This document shows, one piece after another, positions 51,865 to 62,203 of a stretch of 64,000 nt of DNA. The notes under the pieces are model-generated. The model was given only the letters and a program-made list of their open reading frames with translations, ran no database searches and was not told the origin of the DNA. How positions within the stretch are numbered: position 1 is the stretch's first letter; each line of letters starts with the position of its first letter. The DNA is taken from NCBI RefSeq assembly GCF_007003975.1, contig NZ_VFTC01000019.1:62001-126000 (forward strand), in the 5' to 3' direction. This DNA is from Mesorhizobium sp. WSM4306. GTDB lineage: Bacteria; Pseudomonadota; Alphaproteobacteria; Rhizobiales; Rhizobiaceae. Made by a program: the position numbers and the translations under genes.

Positions 51865-52401
51865 ATGTCAAATCCCGCTCCGCTCATTGTCATCGATCTC
51901 CAGACCAACATGTTCGACGGGCGTGTCGAGCCGCCGATCTATGATGCGCCGGGCATTGCCGCGCGTACCCGCTCGCTGATCGACTGGGCACGGCGCAGCG
52001 GCAGAAAAATCGCTTTCGTCAGGCATGACGGGCCGGCCGGCGATCCGCTGGCGCCGGGCGAGCCGGGCTGGTCGGTATGGCCGGAACTCGGCCAGGCCAA
52101 GGACGAGCCGACATTCTCCAAGAACGTCCGCAACGCATTCTCCAACCCCGAGCTTGGCGCATGGGTGGCGGGGCAGGGCGCTGATGAAGTCGTGCTCGCC
52201 GGCGCGCAGACCGATTTCTGCATCGCCGGTACCGTCAAGGGCGCCCTCGCTGAAGGCCTCGCCGTCACCGTGGTTTCCGACGCGCATTCGACGCTGGACA
52301 CACCCGACGCAACCGCTGCCGAGATCATCGCCCGGTACAATGCCGACTTCACCGATGCCGGCGCCACGCTGGTGACGACCAAGGCGCTGACTGAAGGCTG
52401 A
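51865..52401 (+). CDS. Isochorismatase-like cysteine hydrolase
   Basis: 178 aa. Triad visible: Asp in PLIVIDLQTNMF, Lys in PTFSKNVRNAFSNP, Cys in VLAGAQTDFCIAGTVKGAL. C-terminal VVSDAHSTLDTPDATAAEII fits the family. Such enzymes hydrolyse nicotinamide, ureidoacrylate or similar amides. It is the second amidohydrolase of this stretch after the amidase at 49268. Confidence 0.92.
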   Translation: MSNPAPLIVIDLQTNMFDGRVEPPIYDAPGIAARTRSLIDWARRSGRKIAFVRHDGPAGDPLAPGEPGWSVWPELGQAKDEPTFSKNVRNAFSNPELGAWVAGQGADEVVLAGAQTDFCIAGTVKGALAEGLAVTVVSDAHSTLDTPDATAAEIIARYNADFTDAGATLVTTKALTEG

Positions 52402-52408
52402 GCTTTCT

Positions 52409-52553
52409 CCTTCTCCCCCTGTGGGAGAAGGTGTCGCCGAAGGCGACGGATGAGGGGTGTTCCAGGGAACGCCAGCGTCTCACTCCGCTGGAACACCCCT
52501 CAACCGTCTCGGCGCTATCGCGCCGATCCACCTTCTCCCGCAAGGGGAGAAGG
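52409..52553. repeat. Inverted-repeat element, family B, copy 2
   Basis: Opens with CCTTCTCCCCCTGTGGGAG and closes with CTCCCGCAAGGGGAGAAGG; inner GGTGTTCCAG/CTGGAACACC arms and CGCCGAAGGCG and GGCGCTATCGCGCC hairpins lie within. Sister of 40998-41143. Confidence 0.82.
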
Positions 52554-52577
52554 GAAAACGCAACCTAGGAGGCTGCC

Positions 52578-53027
52578 TTGCCAGGTTTGAAACTGCCGGC
52601 CGAAGGCGGCTGCCGCTGCGGACGCGTGCGGCTGAAAATTTCCGCAAAGCCGCTTTTGACGATGGCCTGCCATTGCACCGGCTGCCAGACCATGTCGGCC
52701 AGCGCCTATTCGCTGAGCGCCGCCATCCCCTCCGATGGGTTCGAAATCATAAAAGGCGAGCCAGTGATCGGGGGCCTGCACGGCGCGTCAAAACACTATT
52801 TCTGCGGCTACTGCATGACATGGATGTTCACTCGCCCCGAGGGCCTCGATTGGTTCGTCAATCTGCGCCCGACCATGCTCGACGAACCCGGCTGGTTCAC
52901 GCCGTTTGTCGAGACCTGGACCAGCGAGAAACTGCCTTGGGCGGAGACACCGGCGGTGCACAGCTACGAGGCGCTTCCAGCCTTTGAGGACTATGAGGGC
53001 CTGGTGGCGGAGTTTGCGGGGCGCTGA
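52578..53027 (+). CDS. GFA-family (CENP-V/glutathione-dependent formaldehyde-activating-like) protein
   Basis: 149 aa from TTG 52578 after AGGAGGCTGCC. Zinc cysteines GGCRCGRVR, CHCTGCQTMS and FCGYC are in the GFA order. Typical fold HYFCGYCMTWMFTRPEG follows. Glutathione binding is proposed for some members but many have no known reaction. Its stop lies within the arm of the next repeat. Confidence 0.88.
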   Translation: MPGLKLPAEGGCRCGRVRLKISAKPLLTMACHCTGCQTMSASAYSLSAAIPSDGFEIIKGEPVIGGLHGASKHYFCGYCMTWMFTRPEGLDWFVNLRPTMLDEPGWFTPFVETWTSEKLPWAETPAVHSYEALPAFEDYEGLVAEFAGR

Positions 53028-53225
53028 AGCTGCTGATCTCCCCCCTCGTGGGGGAGATGCCCGGCAGGGCAGAGGGGGGCGCGAAGGATCGCCAACTTCC
53101 CGGACCTGCCGGCCGCTTTTCCTCTCGACAATCAGACAGTTCCAACACGCGGACACGCTGGCGGGACAGCGCCCCTCTCTGGCCTGCCGGCCATCTCCCC
53201 CACGAGGGGGGAGATCAGCAGCTTC
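53026..53225. repeat. Inverted-repeat element, family A, copy 3 (34-bp perfect arms)
   Basis: 53026-53059 (GAAGCTGCTGATCTCCCCCC onwards) and 53192-53225 are exact complements; next inside, GCCCGGCAGGGCAGAGGGG pairs with CCCCTCTCTGGCCTGCCGGC. It starts in the stop codon of the GFA gene. Confidence 0.85.
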
Positions 53226-53255
53226 CGCGAAAAAAATTCATCGAATCGATTGCGC

Positions 53256-53263
53256 AAACGTTT
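53256..53263. promoter_or_regulatory. AAACGTTT core, candidate LacI-family operator
   Basis: GCGCAAACGTTTCGA has a CG-centred palindromic core of the kind LacI-family repressors bind. It lies 86 bp upstream of the LacI gene, suggesting autoregulated control of the whole importer operon. Confidence 0.45.
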
Positions 53264-53348
53264 CGATCACCCTAAGCTCCTTCAAAATCCGCCGACAGAG
53301 CGGACGGGAAACGCATAAGGGAGGAGCGCTTGCTGGCGCTGAATTGTC

Positions 53349-54347
53349 TTGCCGACAATGGCTGAAGTGGCGCGGCGCGCCGGCGTGTCGGTGTCGACCG
53401 TCTCGCATGTCGTCAACAACACGCGCTTCGTTTCGCTGGAAAAGGCGAAGCTGATCAACGACGCCATTGCCGCCATGGGTTATCAGCCCAACGAGCTGGC
53501 GCGGTCGCTGAAAGCGTCCACCACCAACAGCGTCGGCCTGGCCATCTCGGCGATTTCCAACCCCTATTTCACCGACATCATCTGCGCGGTCGAGGCCGAA
53601 TGCGCCCGGCTCGGCCTGATGGTGTTTCTGTCCGACACGCAGGAAGACCCGGACCGCGAACTGCAAGTGGTGCGCGCCTTCCACCAGCGTCGCGTCGACG
53701 GCGTTATCCTGGCGCCGTCGGGTTCGCCGCAGCGCGCCATCGACTATCTCGCCGACAAAAAAGTGCCGTGCGTTCTGATCGACCGTTTCGCCGACGACCG
53801 CTTCGACCAGATCGGTGTCGAGAACGAGACGGCGATGCGCGCGCTGATCGACCATGTCGCTTCCTTCGGCCACAAGCGCATCGGCTACATCGCCGGGCAG
53901 CCGGGCCTGGCGACGACCCGCGAACGCATCGAGGCGTTCCAGGCTTCGCTCGCCGCCAATGGACTTGAAAGCCTGCCGCACTATGTCTCGCCGGAGAATG
54001 TCGATACGGCGGCGGCGACCGCATCGACGCATGCGATCCTGTCGCTGTCCACGCCGCCCACCGCATTGGTCACCGGCAACAACATGACGACGATCGGGGC
54101 AGTCCGCGCCATCCGCGAAAAGGGTCTTTCGATCCCCCGCGATCTGTCGCTGGTCGGTTTCGACGATTTCGAATGGGCCGACTGTTTCGAGCCGCGCCTG
54201 ACGCTGATCGAGCAGCCCTGCACCGAGATCGGTCGGCAGGCGGCGGCGCTGCTCAGCGCCCGCATCGCGTCGACCGCGTCCGCACCCCAAGCGGTGCGCC
54301 TGCTGGCCACCTTGCAGACCCGCGAATCCTGCGGGAGGCCGAAATGA
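53349..54347 (+). CDS. LacI-family transcriptional regulator
   Basis: 332 aa from TTG 53349 (ATG 53358 would drop three residues). N-terminal HTH MAEVARRAGVSVSTVSHVVNNTRFVS and hinge PNELARSLKASTTN are clear, then a type-I sugar-binding effector domain (GLAISAISNPYFTDII, VDGVILAPSG, LVGFDDFEWADCFEP). Overlaps the next gene by 4 nt, so it is the first cistron of the importer it most likely represses. Confidence 0.93.
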   Translation: MPTMAEVARRAGVSVSTVSHVVNNTRFVSLEKAKLINDAIAAMGYQPNELARSLKASTTNSVGLAISAISNPYFTDIICAVEAECARLGLMVFLSDTQEDPDRELQVVRAFHQRRVDGVILAPSGSPQRAIDYLADKKVPCVLIDRFADDRFDQIGVENETAMRALIDHVASFGHKRIGYIAGQPGLATTRERIEAFQASLAANGLESLPHYVSPENVDTAAATASTHAILSLSTPPTALVTGNNMTTIGAVRAIREKGLSIPRDLSLVGFDDFEWADCFEPRLTLIEQPCTEIGRQAAALLSARIASTASAPQAVRLLATLQTRESCGRPK

Positions 54348-55860
54348 GCGCGCCGCTTCTGGTGATGACCGGCGCCGTCAAACGCTTCGGCGGCGTGCAG
54401 GCGCTGCGCGGCGTCGACTTCGACCTGAAGGCCGGCGAGATCCATGCGCTGCTTGGCGAGAACGGCGCCGGCAAGTCGACGCTGATGAACCTTCTCTCAG
54501 GCGTCTACACGCCGGACGAAGGCACGATCGAGATCGACGGAAAACCCGTGCGCTTCAACAATCCGCGCGAGGCGCAAGCCGCGGGCATCGCCACCATCTT
54601 CCAGGAGCTCGACCTGGTGCCGTCGCTCGACGTCGCGGCCAATCTTTTCCTCGGCCGCGAGTTGATGCGCCCGGGCGGCTTCCTCGACGTGCCGGCGATG
54701 CGCCGCGAGGCGAAGCAGCGGCTGGAAGCGATCGAGATCGCCATCGATCCAGGGGCGATGGTCGCCGACCTGTCGATCGGCCAGCGCCAGGTGGTGGCGA
54801 TCGTCAAGGCGCTGTCCTATGCCTCGCGCGTGCTGATCATGGACGAGCCAACGGCAGCCCTTACCGTCGGCGAAGTCGAGCGCCTGTTCGACATCATGCG
54901 CAAGCTCGCCGCCACCGGGGTCGGCATCGTCTACATCTCGCATCGGCTGGAGGAAGTGCCTGGCATTGCCGACCGCGTGACGGTGATGCGCGACGGCCGT
55001 GTTGCCGGCATCACCGAACCGCACGCGCCGCAGGCCGAACTGGTGCGGCTTCTGGTCGGGCGCCCGCTCGACGAGCTTTATCCCCGACGCGCCAAAGGGG
55101 CGGGCAAGCCGCTGCTCAGCCTGAGGAACGCCAGCTTCAAGCTCGCCCGCGACAGCGCCGGCTGGCAGGCCCCGCAAGGCGTGTCGCTCGATGTCCATGA
55201 AGGCGAGATCGTCGGCCTCGCCGGCATTATGGGGGCAGGGCGCACCGAGCTGTTGTCCGCGCTCTACGGCACCGGCCTGTCGGGCCACTGGGAGGGCGAG
55301 GTCGCCATATCGGGCCAGCCGGTGAAACTCGACTCCATCAAGGCCGCCCGCCACGCGGGCATCGCCTTCGTCACCGATGATCGCAGGGGCTCGGGCCTGA
55401 TGCTGCGTATGGCGGTCGGCCTCAATCTGGTGATGTCGGTCATATCCAGAATCTCGCCGAACTGGTTGGTGTCGCAGCGCCGCCAGGCCGAGGCGGTCAA
55501 AGAATCCTTCGGCCAGTTCGATATCCGGCCGAAGAACCCGGACATCGCCGTCGGTGCGCTGTCGGGCGGCAACCAGCAGAAGGTGGTGCTGGCGAAGGAG
55601 ATTCTCGGCAATCCGCGCCTGCTTCTGCTCGACGAGCCGACGCGTGGCGTCGATGTCGGCGCCAAGGGCGAGATCTACGCACGGCTGCGGGCGCTCGCGG
55701 CGCAGGGACTGGGCATACTGGTGGCGTCCAGCGAAATGCCGGAGCTGATCGGCCTGTGCGACCGCATCGTGGTGCTGCGCCAGGGGCGCAATGTGGCGGA
55801 ATTTATGGGCGGCGTCGACGAGCACACGGTGCTGGCCGCGGCAAACGGCAGGGAGGCCTG

Positions 55861-55861
<1 letters not shown>
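54344..55861 (+). CDS. Ribose-type ABC transporter ATPase (two ABC domains)
   Basis: 505 aa; ATG 54344 within ATGA of the LacI stop. Domain 1: LGENGAGKSTLMNLLSG, LSIGQRQVVAIVKAL, LIMDEPTAAL. Domain 2: GIMGAGRTELLSALYG, LSGGNQQKVVLAKEIL, LLLDEPTRGVD. RbsA-like. Its TGA overlaps the permease start (TGATG). Confidence 0.93.
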
Positions 55862-56910
<1,049 letters not shown>

Positions 56911-56913
<3 letters not shown>

Positions 56914-56960
56914 TGCATGTCGCGCAAAAGTGAAATCGGTTTTGCGACAACGACATGCAT
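56911..56960. repeat. TAATGCATG dispersed palindromic element, copy 3 (short form)
   Basis: ATGCATGTCGCGCAAAAGTG and its partner GTTTTGCGACAACGACATGCAT form one imperfect hairpin; the second hairpin of copies 1 and 2 is absent. It lies inside an operon, between permease and binding-protein genes. The TAA is the permease stop. Confidence 0.85.
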
Positions 56961-57042
56961 CAACAAACAAGGAGGAAGACGGCAGCATACGAAGACTGAA
57001 CCAGAGGTCTGGCCCCCCGGCCCGACGAGGAGGAGAGTGAGT

Positions 57043-58026
57043 ATGAAAACGATTGCAAGAGGATCGAGCCTGAAAACTGTGGTTCTGGCCAGTGCCGGCC
57101 TGTGCATTGCCGGCTCGGCTTACGCTGCCGACCCGATGGTGAAAGCCTGCGCCAAGGATGGCCAGTTCATCATCGGCTTTTCGCAGGCCAACAATGCCGA
57201 GCCCTACCGCCAGCACGTCAATGACGAGCTGGAGGCGGCGGCCAAGGAAGTGCCTGGCTTCACGCTGCAGATCGCCGACGGCGCCGGCAACGTCAACACG
57301 CAGACCTCGCAGGTCGACAATTTCATCACCCAGAAGGTCGACATACTTTTGATCTCGCCCTTCGAAGCGGCGCCGCTGACGCCGGCGGTGAAGCGCGCCA
57401 TGGACGCCGGCATCCCGGTCATCGAGCTTGACCGCAAGACGGTCGGCGACCCCGGCAAGGACTACACCGCCTTCATCGGCGGCGATAATTACAAGATCGC
57501 GCTCGAGGCCGGCAAATACACCGCCAAGACGCTGATGCCCGATGGCGGCGAGACGGCGGTGCTGGAAGGCCTGCCAAGCTCGACGCCGGCGGTGGAGCGC
57601 CTCAACGGCTTCAAGGACGGCGTCAAGGAAAACGCCAAGATCCAGGTCGTGGCCGAGCAGGCCGCCGACTGGGTGCCGGACAAGGCGCAGGTCGCCTTCG
57701 CCGCCATGCTGCAGGCGCATCCCGACATCAAGGTGCTTTACGCCTCCAACGACATGATGGCCGCCGGGGCGCTGCTCGCCGCCAAGGGCGCGGGCAAGGA
57801 CGTCAAGATCATCGGCACCGACGGCCTGCCGGGCCCGGCCGGCGGCATCGAGGCCGTCGCCAAGGGCGACTGGGCCGCGACCTTCACCTACCCGACGGGC
57901 GCCAAGGAAGCGATCGAGATGTCGAAGAAGATCCTGCTCGACTGCGCCACTTCGGTGGAGCCGACGGTGACGGTGGAAACCACCGCGATCACGGCGGAGA
58001 ATGCGAAGTCGATGATGGGGAAGTAG
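57043..58026 (+). CDS. Ribose-type periplasmic sugar-binding protein
   Basis: 327 aa from ATG 57043 after GAGGAGGAGAGTGAGT. Sec signal (SLKTVVLASAGLCIAGSAYA). FIIGFSQANNAEPYRQHVNDELEAAAKE at the N-terminus, VDILLISPFEAAPLTPAVKRAMDAGIPVIELDR, VLYASNDMMAAGALLA and KIIGTDGLPGPAGGIEAVAKGDWAATFTYP. Two mature cysteines (VKACAK, LLDCAT) might pair. Fourth gene of the LacI operon. Its last about 62 codons occur again at 59565-59755. Confidence 0.93.
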   Translation: MKTIARGSSLKTVVLASAGLCIAGSAYAADPMVKACAKDGQFIIGFSQANNAEPYRQHVNDELEAAAKEVPGFTLQIADGAGNVNTQTSQVDNFITQKVDILLISPFEAAPLTPAVKRAMDAGIPVIELDRKTVGDPGKDYTAFIGGDNYKIALEAGKYTAKTLMPDGGETAVLEGLPSSTPAVERLNGFKDGVKENAKIQVVAEQAADWVPDKAQVAFAAMLQAHPDIKVLYASNDMMAAGALLAAKGAGKDVKIIGTDGLPGPAGGIEAVAKGDWAATFTYPTGAKEAIEMSKKILLDCATSVEPTVTVETTAITAENAKSMMGK

Positions 58027-58052
58027 GGCTGGCGATCATCTTGCGAGAATCA

Positions 58053-58079
58053 GTGGCAAGGCCCCCTCGGCCTTGCCAC
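58053..58079 (+). terminator. Intrinsic terminator of the LacI-ABC operon
   Basis: GTGGCAAGGCC and GGCCTTGCCAC (11 bp) around CCCTC, followed by GTTTGTTCC; 26 bp after the binding-protein stop. Confidence 0.75.
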
Positions 58080-58189
58080 GTTTGTTCCGCCGCTGCCGCT
58101 CACAAAGCCATCCTCAAGCTCAACTTGACCAATCACAAGGCCGACGACATTGTGGGCCGCGAGTTGCAGTTCGTTAGCCAAGTGGTCGT

Positions 58190-59503
58190 GTGGCAATGGA
58201 TTTTCGCGACGCCATCGATAGAGCGCTGGCCTGGGCCGGCGGGTGGTTCGACTATGCCGCCACGCCATGGTTCGTCTATCAGGTCGGCATCATCGCCTCG
58301 CTCTTTGTGGTGGCGAAGCTGGCGGCGCTGCGGGTCGAGCCTCTTGTCGAGAACCAGGCACGCCAGATCAAGGGCCATCCCGGACTCTTAAGGGTCGTCA
58401 TCGCGCTGTTGCGTCGCACCGACTGGATCCTGTTCATTATCTTCCTGTTTGCCGCGCTCAACCTGTTGCTCGCCATCACCTGGCCGAGCCGCACCCATCT
58501 CCTGCTCGTCGCGCTGTTGCTCTCGCTGGCGTGGCTGTTTGCGACCGTGCTGTCGCGCATCATTCGCAACCGCCTCGTCGCGCGCACGCTGGGTTGGCTG
58601 GCCTGGATCTACGCGGCCCTTGTCATACTGGGTGTCAGTAATGAGGCGGCCGCCTTCCTCGACAGCCTGGCAATCCCTCTGGGCGCGGTTCGCCTTTCGG
58701 CCCTCATGGTGCTGAAGGCGGCGCTGCTCCTGATCGCCACGGTCTGGCTTGCGGTGGTCACCGGCAATTACATCGATGAGCGCGTCCGCCTCTCCGAGGA
58801 GCTGACACCGTCGATCCGCGTCCTCGTCGGCAAGGTCGCCAAGATCGGCCTCGTGCTGGTGGCCGGCGCCGTAGCACTTTCGGCCGTCGGCCTCGACCTG
58901 ACGGCGCTGACGGTGTTTTCCGGCGCCGTTGGTGTCGGTCTCGCTTTCGGTCTGCAGAAGGTCGTTTCGAATTTCGTCTCCGGCGTGATCATCCTGCTCG
59001 ACAAGTCGATCAAGCCGGGCGACACCATTTCGCTCGAAGGCACCTTCGGCTGGATCCGCGAATTGCGGGCGCGCTTCGTCTCGGTGGTGACGCGCGACGG
59101 CCGCGAATTCCTGATCCCCAACGAGGACTTCATCACCCAGAGGGTCATCAACTGGTCGTTCAGCGACAACCTCGTGCGCCTCGACGTGAACTTCGGCGTC
59201 TCCTACGACGCCGATCCGCACAAGGTCAGCGAACTGGCGATAGAGGCCGCGATTAGCGTCGGTCGGGTCGAGGCTGACCGGCGACCGGTCTGCTGGCTGA
59301 CCGACTTCGGTGACTCCTCGCTGAACTTCGTCCTGCGCTTCTGGATCCGAGACCCGCAGCAAGGCCTGACCAACGTGCGCGGCAAAGTGCTGCTGGCGCT
59401 GTGGGACACGTTCAAGGCAAACGGCATAAGCATCCCTTATCCGCATCGCGAGATCATCATGAAACAGGCTGGGCCGGTCAGACCAGGGCACGACGACCAG
59501 TGA
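58190..59503 (+). CDS. Mechanosensitive channel of the MscS family
   Basis: 437 aa from GTG 58190 (ATG 58196 is an equal alternative). About six hydrophobic helices precede the pore helix and beta domain: FSGAVGVGLAFGLQKVVSNFVSGVIILLDKSIKPGDTISLEG is diagnostic of MscS. The C-terminal cage shows NEDFITQRVINWSFSD and a FWIRDPQQGLTNVRGKVLLALWDTFKANGISIPYPHREI end. Likely a tension-gated osmotic valve. It lies between the real 3' end of the binding-protein gene and its duplicate. Confidence 0.92.
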   Translation: MAMDFRDAIDRALAWAGGWFDYAATPWFVYQVGIIASLFVVAKLAALRVEPLVENQARQIKGHPGLLRVVIALLRRTDWILFIIFLFAALNLLLAITWPSRTHLLLVALLLSLAWLFATVLSRIIRNRLVARTLGWLAWIYAALVILGVSNEAAAFLDSLAIPLGAVRLSALMVLKAALLLIATVWLAVVTGNYIDERVRLSEELTPSIRVLVGKVAKIGLVLVAGAVALSAVGLDLTALTVFSGAVGVGLAFGLQKVVSNFVSGVIILLDKSIKPGDTISLEGTFGWIRELRARFVSVVTRDGREFLIPNEDFITQRVINWSFSDNLVRLDVNFGVSYDADPHKVSELAIEAAISVGRVEADRRPVCWLTDFGDSSLNFVLRFWIRDPQQGLTNVRGKVLLALWDTFKANGISIPYPHREIIMKQAGPVRPGHDDQ

Positions 59504-59564
59504 TCTTCTCGATGTTGATGCGGAAGAAGTGGTGAGGCGGACTGGCCACCTTGTCCTCTCGCTA

Positions 59565-59755
59565 CGGCCGGCGGCATCGAGGCGGTGGCCAAGGGCGACT
59601 GGGCCGCGACCTTCACCTACCCGACGGGTGCCAAGGAAGCGATCGAGATGTCGAAGAAGATCCTGCTGGATTGCGCGACGGAGGTTGAGCCGACGGTGAC
59701 GGTGGAGGCCACTGCGATCACGGCCGAGAATGCGAAGTCGATGATGGGGAAGTGA
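59565..59755 (+). pseudogene. Duplicated 3' end of the sugar-binding-protein gene
   Basis: About 62 codons (AGGIEAVAKGDWAATFTYP, GAKEAIEMSKKILLDCAT, TVEATAITAENAKSMMGK, TGA) match 57838-58026 almost codon for codon, with a few substitutions (S to E, T to A). There is no start, signal or first domain. It lies just after the MscS gene and is followed, like the original, by a GGCC-rich terminator. Confidence 0.92.
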
Positions 59756-59790
59756 GGGGGCGATTAGAGCCTGACACTGAGGTTGATGTG

Positions 59791-59812
59791 CAAGGCCCCG
59801 GAAGGGGCCTTG
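59791..59812 (+). terminator. Intrinsic terminator after the duplicated gene end
   Basis: CAAGGCCCC and GGGGCCTTG around GGAA, then TTGCGTTG. It resembles the stem at 58053-58079, so it was probably copied along with the gene end. From here to 60045 I see no gene. Confidence 0.65.
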
Positions 59813-60045
59813 TTGCGTTGCGGCAAGTTACGGGTAAATGGCCGCTACGCGCCTCATGGCAGTCTTTCCTACGATCCCGTCCATTCACCAAAAGCGGTCA
59901 TCGCTATTGCAGAGGCCACAGGCAGCTTTGCGCCACACCCCGCCATTCCCGGTTTCTATCGCAACGACCGGAGTCGAGTCGTTACAGACTTCGACAGTGT
60001 GTGTCGAACGGGTTGTCATTTGCGGCAGACGGTCGCTCAGTGACC

Positions 60046-61764
60046 TTACGGCGGCAAACCTGCTTCTCTCAGCAAGCGGCCAAGTTCCCGAACCTTCCGC
60101 GGGTCGCGGTAATACTCGCGACTTGTGAAGTCGGAGGCTGTGAGATCCGGCTTGCCACCCACAGCTTCCCTAACCATTCGACTGGCATCGTCAGCTCGAT
60201 TGAGTGCCACGAGCGCCGCCGCCCGATAGAGGCGTGAACGAATGGTCTGAAACGTGAGCTTTCCGAAGGATTCAATGGCTTCGGCATGGCGGCCCAGCGA
60301 ATAGAGGGCCACGCCCCGTTCCTCGACGCACCACACAGGAAGGAACGGGTCGAGCATTTCGGCTTCGTCGAGCAAAGATAGTGAATGCTCTCCTTCGCCC
60401 AGGAAATTATACACCGCCGCGCATCTCGCCTTTATGTAGGCATCCGTCGGATTCAGCTCCATCGCCTTGCGGACGTGTGCCAAGGCCTCATCGAAGTTGC
60501 CATCCATGAGTTCTACAAAGCCCATAATCCGGTTTGCCTCGGCATCGCACGAATCAAGCTCAAGCGCGCGGCGAATGTCCCGTCGACCTTGCTCAAAGTC
60601 AAAATCCGACAGCCATGACGCTGCGCAGACTCTCCAGGCGTAGGCAGCTGCGTAGTTTGGGTCGGCGTCGATCGCCTTTGTAAACCAGCCGACGGACTGG
60701 TGTGCATTATCGTCGGTTACGCCGCCGAGGCGGTGATGATCCAGGCCGCGCAACAGACAGTCGAAGGCAGTCATGTTTTCGGGCAGCTTTCGCCGTGCCG
60801 CCACCATGGCCGCGTCCTCCATCCGTCCGGACACAGTTGCGGCGATCGTTGCGGCGGTCTCGTCGAGCAGGGCGAGGATTTCATCGAACGATCGATGAAC
60901 TTTGTCGCTCCAAACCACCGCACCCTGGTCGGTTTCGGACAGCGTGAGGCTGATCGAGACCCGCTCGCCGATCTTCCGCACTTGCCCCTCAAGCACAAAT
61001 CGAACGCCAAGAACCTCACCGGCCCTCACCGGATCGGGGTGCGAGTCCGCCATCGAGAAGCTCGCACTGCGCGAACTGACCGAAAGACGCCGATACCGCC
61101 CCAGATTGACAATCAGCTCCTCGGTGAGGCCATCGGCGAGATAGCGTTGGTCCTCATAGTCGCCTGAAACCCGGAAAGGGAGCACCGCAACAGATGACGG
61201 CCGCCGTTCCTTGGTGACAAGCAGTTGCGTAGGTGCCGACTGCAGCCGATACGTTCCGATCTCCCCGCGAACCCGATAGAGATGCACGGGTTCTGAAATG
61301 TTCTTGAACGCTCGCTCGCCAATGTCGTCGAATATGAACGCAGAACTGCGGCGGACATGATCGAAGAGTGCACCGCTCACATAGATCGAGTCTGGTTCGG
61401 ATGCCGCCTGTATGCGCGCCGCGAGGTTCACGCCGTCTCCGATCAGATCATCCCCCTGCACCATGACATCCGCGATATGGAGACCGAACCGCATCCTGAG
61501 CGGTTCAATCGCAGGTTCCTGGAGACCGGCAAGCGTAGTGCGGATTTCGAACGCGCTGCGCACGGCGTTCACGGCGCTCGGAAACTCCGCGAAGGCTGCA
61601 TCGCCCGCTGTGTTGAAAACGCGGCCGTCGAGCAGACCGACTTTTTCCGAAATAAGGGTCTGACAGCCCGCCAAGCGCTCCGCTGTCTGCTCCTCGTCTC
61701 GCTCCATCATAGCTGAGTAGCCGACTATATCGGCGGCCATGAGGGCAACCATTTTGCGCTTCAT
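60046..61764 (-). CDS. Class III nucleotidyl cyclase with TPR region
   Basis: 572 aa. The N-terminal cyclase homology domain starts at once: MVALMAADIVGYSAMMERDEE (first metal Asp), VFNTAGDAAFAEFPSAVNAV (second metal Asp) and LIGDGVNLAARIQAASEPDSIYVS (ribose/transition-state region). The centre (about 190-320) has SVAVLPFRVSGDYEDQRYLADGLTEELIVNLG, common in these rhizobial proteins. The C-terminus has several TPRs (WFTKAIDADPNYAAAYAWR, ALELDSCDAEANRIMGFVELM, AMELNPTDAYIKARCAAV). It probably makes cAMP, controlled through protein contacts. Confidence 0.9.
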   Translation of the reverse strand: MKRKMVALMAADIVGYSAMMERDEEQTAERLAGCQTLISEKVGLLDGRVFNTAGDAAFAEFPSAVNAVRSAFEIRTTLAGLQEPAIEPLRMRFGLHIADVMVQGDDLIGDGVNLAARIQAASEPDSIYVSGALFDHVRRSSAFIFDDIGERAFKNISEPVHLYRVRGEIGTYRLQSAPTQLLVTKERRPSSVAVLPFRVSGDYEDQRYLADGLTEELIVNLGRYRRLSVSSRSASFSMADSHPDPVRAGEVLGVRFVLEGQVRKIGERVSISLTLSETDQGAVVWSDKVHRSFDEILALLDETAATIAATVSGRMEDAAMVAARRKLPENMTAFDCLLRGLDHHRLGGVTDDNAHQSVGWFTKAIDADPNYAAAYAWRVCAASWLSDFDFEQGRRDIRRALELDSCDAEANRIMGFVELMDGNFDEALAHVRKAMELNPTDAYIKARCAAVYNFLGEGEHSLSLLDEAEMLDPFLPVWCVEERGVALYSLGRHAEAIESFGKLTFQTIRSRLYRAAALVALNRADDASRMVREAVGGKPDLTASDFTSREYYRDPRKVRELGRLLREAGLPP

Positions 61765-62203
61765 AGCGAAGCTCCGTGGCGGGCGAATCTCCCAATAAGC
61801 AGTGCCGTTGTCTTAGGCGCAGCCGTTCACGAGCTTAGCGCATTGCGAAGCCGGCCGCATCGGGAAACGCGCCTTGCGAAAAGTCTCGAAGAGGTTCCGT
61901 CTAACACGAAGCGCGCTTGTGCGTAGTTCGGCTTCCATCCCCTTTCGCGACCTTCAGAAGGAACGAGGCGACAGCCGGAGTGGGTCAGGCCAAGGCATCA
62001 GTCCTTCTGACAGTTGCGTCCGCTATCGTTCTTCCGACGCCAAAAGCCGCCATTCCGCTAACGGCCCCAAATGCGACATTCAGCCCTCGGTTCCGAGATG
62101 TCCGCTCATAGCGCGGCTGGCATCCTGTAGGCACGTGCCTGTTCTCTCGCCCGCCTTCAGGCACGCCCCTTGGCTGTCCATCAGCCCCAGAACACAGGCT
62201 TAC
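61765..62203. other. Gap with no supported gene
   Basis: 439 bp with moderate GC content. Frames on both strands lack family motifs and ribosome binding sites. The part next to 61764 must hold the cyclase promoter; the rest is unexplained. Confidence 0.5.

Noticed and set aside
38587..53225. Repeated palindromes as a possible CRISPR array or integron
   Set aside because: Elements are dispersed, not regularly spaced, differ in family, and no cas or integrase gene is present.
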